A stretch of DNA of 64,000 nucleotides from Planctomycetota bacterium (GTDB taxonomy: Bacteria > Planctomycetota > UBA1135 > JADKAF01), in the NCBI GenBank assembly GCA_016719295.1, contig JADKAF010000001.1, forward strand, positions 2,666,001 to 2,730,000, given 5' to 3'. The notes beneath the pieces are model-generated. The model was not told the origin of the DNA and ran no database searches. It saw nothing but the letters and a program-made list of their open reading frames with translations. Shown here piece by piece: positions 55,218 to 62,462 of this stretch. Made by a program: the position numbers and the translations under genes. How positions within the stretch are numbered: the stretch's first letter is position 1; each line of letters opens with the position of its first letter.

Positions 55218-56048
55218 ATGCCGCTCGAGGACGACGCCCATCCCCTTCTCGCTCGCATCGACGAGCTCATCGCCACCGATCGCCTCGACGAAGCCTTGGA
55301 GCTCGTCGAGGAGACGCTGAGCGCGCCGCCGGAAGATCTCCTCGACGACGAGCTCGCGCAGATCGAGTTCGAGCAGCTCGCGCTGCTCTTCGAGCTCGGC
55401 GAGCCGCAGCGCCTCCTCGACGCGGTGCAGCAGTACGACCCCGAGGATCCGGCCGCCGCGCTCTTCGAGGTGCGCGCGCAGCTCTTGCGCTGGGATGTCG
55501 AGCGCGCCAAGGAGCGCCTGCGCGAGTTGCAAGACAGCACCGAGCGCGAGCCGGGGCTCGACGCCGATCGCCTGGAGCTCGAGGCGCTGATCGACGACCT
55601 CGAGGGGCGCTTCGACGAGGGCGATCGCAAGCTCCGCCGCGCGCATCGCCGCGCCCCCGAGGAGCATCCCTTGCCCGTGCGGCTCGAGCCCGAGCAAGCG
55701 CATGCCTTGCTGGAGCGAGCGCTCTCGGAGCTCCCGCCGAACATCCAGAAGAGCCTGGAGAACCTGATCGTCGAGCTCGTGCCGATGCCGCGCATCGAGC
55801 CCATCTGCGAGAGCGGCGTCACCTCGCCGTGGATCCTCGGCCTCTACGTGGGGCACTCCGCGCTCGAGCGCGACGCCACGGCCCCCGACCCGCTGCCGCC
55901 CCGCGTGCAGATCTACCAGCGGAACCTGGAGCGCACCTGCGCCGACCTCGACGACCTGCAGGAAGAGCTGCGCACGACCCTGCTCCACGAGATCGGACAC
56001 CACCTGGGCTTCGACGAAGACGGCGTCGCCGAGCTCGGCCTCGAGTGA
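55218..56048 (+). CDS. Zincin-like metallopeptidase (DUF1025/PF06262 type) with TPR-like N-terminus
   Basis: 276 residues. Residues 1-150 are acidic helical repeats (LARIDELIATDRLDEALELV, DELAQIEFEQLALLFELGEP) of TPR character. The C-terminal 130 residues contain the metallopeptidase family signature: LPPRVQIYQRNLERTC and LRTTLLHEIGHHLGFDED, a HExxH-xxG-xxE/D pattern. Members of PF06262 are normally about 120 residues without the repeat domain. Substrate unknown. Followed by the AcpH-like gene after 22 bases. Confidence 0.82.
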   Translation: MPLEDDAHPLLARIDELIATDRLDEALELVEETLSAPPEDLLDDELAQIEFEQLALLFELGEPQRLLDAVQQYDPEDPAAALFEVRAQLLRWDVERAKERLRELQDSTEREPGLDADRLELEALIDDLEGRFDEGDRKLRRAHRRAPEEHPLPVRLEPEQAHALLERALSELPPNIQKSLENLIVELVPMPRIEPICESGVTSPWILGLYVGHSALERDATAPDPLPPRVQIYQRNLERTCADLDDLQEELRTTLLHEIGHHLGFDEDGVAELGLE

Positions 56049-56070
56049 GCGGCCGAGCCTCCCGCACCCG

Positions 56071-56652
56071 ATGAACTGGCTCGCGCACCTCTACCTCGCC
56101 GAGGACACACCGCACGCCTGGATCGGCAACTTGGTCGGCGACTTCGCGCGCGGCCTCGATCCCGCGACGCTGCACCCGCTCGTGCGCGCCGGCCTCGACC
56201 ACCACCGCGCGATCGACCGCTTCACCGACGCCCATCCGCTCCATCGCGCGAGCCGCGCGCGCTTCGCCAAGCACTTCCGCCACTTCGCCGGCGTGCTCGT
56301 CGACCTCAGCTACGACCACTTCCTCGCCCGCGCGTGGGAACGCTGGTCCTCGGAGCCCCTCGAGCACTTCGCCGCGCGCGTCCACCGCGTCCTCTTCGAC
56401 CACGAGCCCCTGCTCTCGCCCGAGCTCCGCGAAGCCGCCCCGCACCTGCAACGCCAGCAGTGGCTCCTCTCCTATCGCGACGACGCCGGCCTCTCGCGCG
56501 TCCTCCGCGGCATCGAGTCCCGCACGCGCCACCGCATGGAGCTCGTCCCGGCGCTGGAGATCCTGAACTCCGAGCGCGCGGCCCTGCAGGCCGAGTTCGA
56601 CACCTTCTTCCCCGCGCTCGTCACGGCACAGAAGAGGTTCCAGGCACTCTGA
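56071..56652 (+). CDS. AcpH-like acyl-carrier-protein phosphodiesterase
   Basis: 193 residues opening MNWLAHLYLAE, with IGNLVGDFARG, GLDHHRAIDRFTDAHPLHRA and LVDLSYDHFLARAW, the family motifs (MNYLAHL, GN..GDF, H..ID.FTD.H, D..YD..LA). The enzyme removes phosphopantetheine from ACP; it is an HD-like metal enzyme. The length matches E. coli AcpH. The stop is embedded in a repeat motif shared with another intergenic element (56653-56662). Confidence 0.88.
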   Translation: MNWLAHLYLAEDTPHAWIGNLVGDFARGLDPATLHPLVRAGLDHHRAIDRFTDAHPLHRASRARFAKHFRHFAGVLVDLSYDHFLARAWERWSSEPLEHFAARVHRVLFDHEPLLSPELREAAPHLQRQQWLLSYRDDAGLSRVLRGIESRTRHRMELVPALEILNSERAALQAEFDTFFPALVTAQKRFQAL

Positions 56653-56674
56653 CTCTGGCACCTCTCCTGTGCCG
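56653..56674. terminator. Small hairpin with shared 10-nt motif between convergent genes
   Basis: A GGCAC ... GTGCC pairing (5 bp, 7-nt loop) follows the acpH-like stop. The 10-mer at 56653-56662 also occurs at 62442-62451 in the larger inverted repeat. Only about 35 bases separate the two convergent genes. Confidence 0.45.
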
Positions 56675-56686
56675 TGGGCGGAGAGA

Positions 56687-58666
56687 TCAGCGGCGCTTCT
56701 GGTTCCGCGTCGGGTGGATCTTGCCGCGCGGCTTCCCCGTGCCGTGTGGCATGCCAGCGCCGTCGGCTTCGCGGCGCTTGGCATCCAGCGCTTCCTTCGG
56801 CGGCTGCGCGGGGATCAGCGCGAGCGGGCCCGAGCCGATCAAGTCCTCGCGGCCGGCTTCGAGCAGGGCGCGGCGAACGGTGAACCAGTTCTCGGGCTTG
56901 AAGTACTGCATGAGCGCACGCTGGGTCTCGCGGTCGCGCAGCTTCTTCACCGTCTCGACGGGCTGCATGGTCAGCGGATCGAGGCCGGTCCAGTACATGC
57001 AGGTGGCGATGTCCATCGGCGCGGGAATGAAATCCTGCACCTGCCGCGGGCGATAGCCGCGCTGCTTCAGGAAGACCGCGAGCTCGATCATCTCGGCCGT
57101 GCCCGAGCCGGGATGCGAGGCGATGAAGTACGGAACGAGATACTGCTCCTTCCCCGCGCGCTTCGAGGCGGCGGAGAAGTTCGTGGCGAACTCGTCGAAG
57201 CTCTCGTTCGCCGGCTTCTTCATCAAGCCGAGCACCTTCTCGCTCACGTGCTCGGGCGCCACCTTCAAGTGCCCGCCGACGTGATGCGCCGCGAGCTCCT
57301 GTAGATACTCCGGGCTCTGCGCGGCGAGGTCCATGCGGACGCCGGAGGAGACGTGCACGCGCTTCACGCCGGGAACGGCGCGCGCCTTCCGCATGAGCTC
57401 GATGGTCGGCTTGTGATCCGTGCCGAGCAGCTTGCAGATCTTGGGATGCACGCAGGAGAGGCGGCGGCACTTGGCCTCGACCTCGGGCTTCGTGCAGCGC
57501 ATGCGGTACATGTTCGCCGTGGGCCCGCCGAGATCGGAGATCGTGCCCTTGAACTCGGGATCGCGCGCCATGCTGTGCACCTCGCGCAGGATCGAGCCCT
57601 CCGAGCGCGATTGGATCGCGCGGCCCTGGTGCATCGTGATCGAGCAGAAGGTGCAGCCGCCGAAGCAGCCGCGCATGATCGTCACGGAGTCGCGGATCAT
57701 CTCGAACGCCGGGATCTTCTCCGTGTAGCGCGGGTGCGGCCGCCGCGTGTAGCCGAGGTCGTAGATGCGATCCATCTCGCGCTCGTCGAGGGCGAGCGCG
57801 GGCGGGTTCACCACGAGCGTGCGATCGCCGTGCTTCTGCACGAGACGCCGCCCGTTCTGCGGGTTCGTCTCGTGGTGCAGCAGGCGCGTCATGTCGGCGA
57901 ACGCGCGCTTCGACTCGAGCACCACTTCGTAGCTCGGCAGCTCGACCGGCGAGTCCTCGGCGCCCCCGCCCCCGAAGTGATGCTCGGGCAGGTGCTCGGT
58001 GCGCCCGAGCAGATACGCGACGCCGCGCAGGTCGCGTAGCGCCGCGAGCCCCTGCCCCGCGCGCAGCCGCTCGGCGATCTCCACGATCACGCGCTCGCCC
58101 ATCCCGAAGCCGAGGAGGTCGGCCTTGGAGGTCACCAGGATCGAGGGCCGCACCTGCTCCGACCAGTAGTCGAAATGCGCGATGCGGCGCAGCGAGGCCT
58201 CGACGCCGCCGATCACGACCGGAACTCCCGCGAACGCCTCGCGGCAGCGCTGCGCATACACGTTCGTCGCGCGATCCGGGCGCAGCTCGATCTTCCCCCC
58301 CGGCGAGTAAGCGTCTTCGTTGCGACGCTTCTTGTTCGCCGTGTAGTGGTTGATCATCGAGTCCATGTTCCCGGCCGACACGGCATAGAAGAGCCGCGGC
58401 TTGCCGAGAGCGCGCCACGCGTCGGCATTGCGCCAATCGGGCTGAGAGAGGACCGCCACGCGGAAGCCCGCGGCCTCGAGGGTCCGGCCGAGGAGGGCCG
58501 CGGCGAAGGACGGATGATCGACGTAGGCGTCGCCGGAGACGAAGACGACATCGGCCTCGTCCCAGCCTCGCTGGCGCATCTCCTCCGGCGTCGTCGGCAG
58601 GAAGGGCTTCGGGTTCGTTGCGGGGCGGGGAGAGCTCAAGGACGAGAGGCTCGGGGCGGCGGGCAC
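56687..58666 (-). CDS. YgiQ-family radical SAM protein
   Basis: 659 residues. N-terminal region with DVVFVSGDAYVDHPSFAAAL and GGVEASLRRIAHFDYWS is specific to the YgiQ family. The radical SAM cluster is RGCFGGCTFCSITMHQG (CxxxCxxC). Later GVRMDLAAQS, HLKVAPEHVS and PYFIASHPGSG match family blocks, and the C-terminal RAL-EAGREDLIGSG follows. The substrate of YgiQ proteins is not established. Start ATG 58666 leaves a Pro/Ser-rich leader of about 25 residues. Confidence 0.92.
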   Translation of the reverse strand: MPAAPSLSSLSSPRPATNPKPFLPTTPEEMRQRGWDEADVVFVSGDAYVDHPSFAAALLGRTLEAAGFRVAVLSQPDWRNADAWRALGKPRLFYAVSAGNMDSMINHYTANKKRRNEDAYSPGGKIELRPDRATNVYAQRCREAFAGVPVVIGGVEASLRRIAHFDYWSEQVRPSILVTSKADLLGFGMGERVIVEIAERLRAGQGLAALRDLRGVAYLLGRTEHLPEHHFGGGGAEDSPVELPSYEVVLESKRAFADMTRLLHHETNPQNGRRLVQKHGDRTLVVNPPALALDEREMDRIYDLGYTRRPHPRYTEKIPAFEMIRDSVTIMRGCFGGCTFCSITMHQGRAIQSRSEGSILREVHSMARDPEFKGTISDLGGPTANMYRMRCTKPEVEAKCRRLSCVHPKICKLLGTDHKPTIELMRKARAVPGVKRVHVSSGVRMDLAAQSPEYLQELAAHHVGGHLKVAPEHVSEKVLGLMKKPANESFDEFATNFSAASKRAGKEQYLVPYFIASHPGSGTAEMIELAVFLKQRGYRPRQVQDFIPAPMDIATCMYWTGLDPLTMQPVETVKKLRDRETQRALMQYFKPENWFTVRRALLEAGREDLIGSGPLALIPAQPPKEALDAKRREADGAGMPHGTGKPRGKIHPTRNQKRR

Positions 58667-58709
58667 CTTATCTAGGCAGAACGCGGCGTTCTTTCAACGC
58701 GAGCTCCGC

Positions 58710-59875
58710 TCAGTCGCGGAGCCGGCCCTGCTCGTCGAGCGCGAGTGCTTCGAGCTCGGCGAGGGTGGGCGGCGCGCTCTCGGCGAGCAGCATCCGCGTC
58801 TGCGTCGGGTGCCATAGCCCGGGATCGGGGCCGACGAAGAGGCCGGCGATCCCGTAGCTCCACTCCTCGCCCCAAGCGCTGTGCCGGAAGCGGAAGAAGC
58901 AGAGCCCGCCGCGCCGACCGTGCTCGTCCTCGGCCTCGCGTTGCAGGAGCAGCTCGATCTCCTGCGGAACGGCTCCCCATTCCTGCGGGTGCTGGAGGTA
59001 GTGGACCATCGCCGCCTCGGCGAGCGCTTCCTGCGTCCGCCAGCGCGGGGCATCGCATCGGCGAGGCCGAGGTCGCGGAGGACGACGAAGAGGATGCCGC
59101 GCGAGCCGCGATGCGCGGCGAGGTCCTCCACGACCGCGAGGTCGACCTCGGCCTCGCGCGCGAGCAGCGAGCCCACGGCCCAGGCGCGCAGCGTGCGGCT
59201 CGCGAGCCCGAGAGAGCGACGCAGCAGCGCCTCGGCGCGCGCGCTCTCGAAGAAGCGCAGGAGGTCGAGCCAGTGCTCGAGCTCGTCGAAGGTGCCGAGC
59301 AGCTCCTCGGGGATCGCCTCCCAGGTCTCGTAGTCGACGAGATGATCGAAGCCCGGCGCGTGGCGATCGAGGTCGAGCCGCCGCCGATCCAGGATCTCCT
59401 GCACCCGATCGAGGACCCGGCGCTCGAACTCGGGGTGCTCACCGGGCTCGAGCAGCTCGGCATCGGCGCAGCGCAGGAGGAGCTCGATCGCTCCGGTGAG
59501 CTCGCGCGTGTTCCACATGGCTCGGAGCAGCTCGGGGAAGAGCGGTGCGGCGAGCTCGGGCTCGGAGAGCAGATCGACGAAGACGTAGGTCAGATCCACC
59601 TGCGCCCCCGCCGGCGAGGCAAGGAGCTCGTTCAACGCGCCGAGGGCGTCTGGCGTGGCGCAGGTCGCGAGCACCTTCAGCGCGCGCGCGGCGCCGCGCC
59701 GGCTGAGCCGCGAGAAGCCCGCGCGCAGCGCGCTCACCACGCGCGCGGCAAGCTCGGGGGCGAGCTCGCCCTCGGCCAGGCGCTCGATGCTCTCGAGCGC
59801 GCCTTCGGGATCGGGCGAGCCGGGATCGGCGAGATGCTGGAGGGCCTCCTCCAGGCGATGGAAGCGCGTGCTCAT
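58710..59875 (-). CDS. Helical-repeat protein of unknown function, frameshifted near 59048
   Basis: Read from ATG 59875 the frame encodes about 275 residues of Leu/Ala/Arg helical repeats (HEAT/ARM-like: ARALKVLATCATPDALGALN, LLRRSLGLASRTLRAWAVG). At about 59048 coding shifts to a second frame, RWRTQEALAEAAMVHYLQHP to the stop at 58710. One more C in the run CCCC at that point (GGGG, 59047-59050 on the plus strand) would join them to about 388 residues. The C-terminal part (GLCFFRFRHSAWGEEWSYGI, GLWHPTQTRMLL) is a conserved-looking domain I do not recognise. Divergent from the zf-TFIIB gene. Confidence 0.65.
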
Positions 59876-60007
59876 GCCGCAGAAGATCGCATGGGTGGGC
59901 CTCGGGCTCCAAACGCGCGGGGCTGCGGAGTGGTCCCGAGCGGCGCGGACAGGCACAATCCCGCCCGGTTTCGGAATCCGCCGTCGGCCCACGCGTAGGG
60001 CCTGCCC

Positions 60008-60421
60008 ATGATCTGCCCTGCCTGCCGCGAAGACCTGGTGTTCTTGGAGCTCGAGGGCGTCGAGCTCGACCTCTGCCTGCAGTGCCGCGGGCTGTGGTTC
60101 GACGCCGAGGAGCTGGAGGCGCTGTTCGCGCGCGCCGGCTCGCCGGGCGGCGGGGTCGCGCTGGAGCAGAAGCTGCTCGCCCTGCCGCGCGAGAAGAGCG
60201 CCGCGAAGCGGCTCTGTCCCCGCTGCGATCGCAAGCTCGTGGTCGTACGCGCCGCGGCGCAGCCGCAGCCGGTGCCGATCGATCTCTGCCCGCGCGAGCA
60301 CGGGCTTTGGTTCGACGCGCACGAGCTGGAAGCGGTGCTCGCCGCCGCGCAGCCGAGCGACGATCCGGCGCTGGCGCTCGTACGCGCGCAGCTCGTGCAC
60401 TATGCCCGGCCCGCGGAGTAG
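60008..60421 (+). CDS. Double zf-TFIIB zinc-binding protein
   Basis: 137 residues with two tandem copies of the zf-TFIIB pattern: CPACREDL ... VELDLCLQCRGLWFDAEELE at 3-40 and CPRCDRKL ... IDLCPREHGLWFDAHELEAV at about 72-118. In the second copy the fourth Cys is replaced by His (CPREHG). These small proteins bind zinc; roles are unassigned. It precedes lemA by 87 bases. Confidence 0.85.
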   Translation: MICPACREDLVFLELEGVELDLCLQCRGLWFDAEELEALFARAGSPGGGVALEQKLLALPREKSAAKRLCPRCDRKLVVVRAAAQPQPVPIDLCPREHGLWFDAHELEAVLAAAQPSDDPALALVRAQLVHYARPAE

Positions 60422-60508
60422 CGGCGCGCGTGCGATCCCTCGCGGCCGCGCTCGGCGCGCCGCGCTCATTCATCCCCTTCGCCGTAGAGCTGGAACAGGA
60501 GCTAAGCC

Positions 60509-61063
60509 ATGACAGGTGTGTGGATCGGCCTCGGAGTCTTCTTCGTGCTCGTCGTGTGGTTCATCTCGATCTACAACGGGCTCGTGCGGCTGCGGAACGA
60601 GAAGGACAACGGCTGGTCGCAGATCGATGTGCAGCTGAAGCGCCGCCACGATCTCATCCCGAACTTGGTCGAGACGGCGAAGGGCTACATGCAGCACGAG
60701 CGCGGGACGCTCGAGGCCGTGATCAAGGCGCGGAACGCCGCCATGGTGGCGCAGGGACCGAAGCAGGTCGGCCAGGCCGAAGGCCAGCTCGGCGCCGCGT
60801 TGCAGGGCTTCTTCGGGCTCTCGGAGGCCTACCCGGAGCTCAAGGCCAACACCAACTTCCTCGCGCTGCAGGAAGAGCTGAGCTCGACCGAGAACAAGAT
60901 CGGCTTCGCGCGCCAGGCCTACAACGACGCCGCGACGCGCTACAACAACGCGCGCGAGGTCTTCCCCGCGAACATGATCAGCGGCGGCTTCCGCCCCGCC
61001 GAGCTCTACGTCATCGAGGATGCGAAGGAGCGCGTGGTCCCGAAGGTCTCCTTCGGCTCGTAA
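60509..61063 (+). CDS. lemA: LemA-family membrane protein
   Basis: 184 residues. A single N-terminal membrane helix (VWIGLGVFFVLVVWFISIYN) is followed by the LemA signature RNEKDNGWSQIDVQLKRRHD and LIPNLVETAKGYMQHE, then FLALQEELSSTENKIGFARQ and AYNDAATRYNNAREVFPAN. The coiled helical domain faces the periplasm or cytosol depending on topology. It pairs with the following HtpX-like protease gene, a common arrangement. Confidence 0.93.
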   Translation: MTGVWIGLGVFFVLVVWFISIYNGLVRLRNEKDNGWSQIDVQLKRRHDLIPNLVETAKGYMQHERGTLEAVIKARNAAMVAQGPKQVGQAEGQLGAALQGFFGLSEAYPELKANTNFLALQEELSSTENKIGFARQAYNDAATRYNNAREVFPANMISGGFRPAELYVIEDAKERVVPKVSFGS

Positions 61064-61084
61064 CGCGGGGAGCACAGCTGCGCG

Positions 61085-62341
61085 ATGTGGGAGCAGATCC
61101 GTTCGAACGAGCGCCGCTCGCTGTTCGTGCTGGCCGCGATGGGCGTCTTGCTCGTCGCGACCGGCGCGGCGCTCGGTGTCACGCTCGCTGGCGATCCGGA
61201 GGCGATGATCTTCGGCGCGGGCGGAGCGCTGGCGCTCTGGCTCGTGCTCTGGCTCATCACCGTCACGGGCGGCGACCAGATCCTGCTCGGCATGGCGGGC
61301 GCGCGCGAGATCGAGAAGAAGGACCATCCGCAGCTCTTCAACATCGTCGAGGAGATGACCATCGCCGCGGCGCTGCCGAAGCGCCCCAAGGTCTATCTCG
61401 TCGACGATCCCTCGCCGAACGCCTTCGCCGCCGGACGCGAGCCAGGTAACGCCGCCGTCGCGGTGACGACCGGGCTGCTTGCGATCCTCGACCGCGATGA
61501 GCTGCAGGGCGTCGTCGCGCACGAGATCGGCCACATCAAGAACCGCGACGTGAAGCGGATGGTGACGGCCGGGATCATGGTCGGCGCCATCGCCATGCTC
61601 GCCGACATGGGCCGCCGCGCGCTGTGGATGGGCGGAGCCCGTCGCTCGCGCTCCTCGAGCAAGGAAGAGAACGGCGCGCAGGCGGCGCTGATGATCGCCG
61701 CGCTCGTGCTGATGATCGTGGCGCCGTTGCTCGCGCAGCTCGTCTACTTCGCGCTCTCGCGCCGCCGCGAGTATCTGGCCGATGCCTCGGGGGCGATGTT
61801 CACGCGCTATCCCGCGGGGCTCGCCTCGGCGCTGGAGAAGCTCTCCGGCGGCAGAGCGCCGCTCGCGGATACGAGCTCGGTCACGGCGCCGATGTACATC
61901 GTGCCGCCGATGCGCGCACACGGCAGTGGAGCGTTCGCGCTCTTCTCGACGCATCCGCCGATGGAGGAGCGCGTGCGCATCCTGCGCAAGATGGCGGGCG
62001 CCAGCTACACCGACTACGACCGCGCCTATGCCGCGGTGAAGGGCGGGCACATCGTCGGCGAGCGCTCGCAGCGCGAAGCAGGCCAAGTTCCCCGCCGCGC
62101 CGCGGTCGGGTCGGAGGGCGCGCTGCCGCTCGCGGCGACGGCGACGGCGGCTGCCGTGGCCGCCGCCGAACCCGAGCTCGCGCCGGAGGCGCGGCGACGG
62201 CAGGCCAACGACGCCTTCCTCACCGCATCGGGCTACGAAGTGCGCAGCTGCACAGCCTGCGGCGCCACGGCGAAGATCCCGCCGTCGCTGCGCGCCAAGG
62301 TGAAGACCTGCCCCCGCTGCTCGGAGCCGTACCCCACCTGA
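61085..62341 (+). CDS. htpX: M48-family HtpX-like membrane metalloprotease with C-terminal zinc ribbon
   Basis: 418 residues. Two N-terminal membrane helices, DDPSPNAFAAGREPGNAAVA, catalytic VVAHEIGHIKNRDV (HEIGH at 146-150), a further pair of helices (MIAALVLMIVAPLLAQLVYF) and RRREYLADASGAMF with the Glu zinc ligand. The last 35 residues (CTACGATAKIPPSLRAKVKT, CPRC) form a CxxC ... CxxC zinc ribbon absent from standard HtpX. It degrades damaged membrane proteins; lemA next to it suggests joint action. Confidence 0.92.
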   Translation: MWEQIRSNERRSLFVLAAMGVLLVATGAALGVTLAGDPEAMIFGAGGALALWLVLWLITVTGGDQILLGMAGAREIEKKDHPQLFNIVEEMTIAAALPKRPKVYLVDDPSPNAFAAGREPGNAAVAVTTGLLAILDRDELQGVVAHEIGHIKNRDVKRMVTAGIMVGAIAMLADMGRRALWMGGARRSRSSSKEENGAQAALMIAALVLMIVAPLLAQLVYFALSRRREYLADASGAMFTRYPAGLASALEKLSGGRAPLADTSSVTAPMYIVPPMRAHGSGAFALFSTHPPMEERVRILRKMAGASYTDYDRAYAAVKGGHIVGERSQREAGQVPRRAAVGSEGALPLAATATAAAVAAAEPELAPEARRRQANDAFLTASGYEVRSCTACGATAKIPPSLRAKVKTCPRCSEPYPT

Positions 62342-62353
62342 CCCTTCCCGCTG

Positions 62354-62462
62354 ACCGAACGTACGGTGCCAGAGCACCGTCTCAACGGCGTGAGCCGTTG
62401 AACCAGCAAGCGTCTCTCCGGTTAGCAACCGGAGGAATTTGCTCTGGCACCGTACGTTCGGT
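62354..62462. repeat. Structured element: 23-bp perfect inverted repeat enclosing two hairpins
   Basis: 62354-62376 is perfectly complementary to 62440-62462. Inside are an 8-bp hairpin with a GTGA (GNRA-type) loop, 62382-62401, and an 8-bp hairpin with a 3-nt loop, 62416-62434. The right arm ends on the first base of the convergent gene's stop codon. It could be a bidirectional terminator, a REPIN/MITE-like element or a structured RNA. Confidence 0.9.

Noticed and set aside
53967..56003. 678-codon frame suggesting a larger FIST-domain gene
   Set aside because: The upstream part is antisense to the TPR-zincin gene; a well-placed ribosome site supports GTG 55097.
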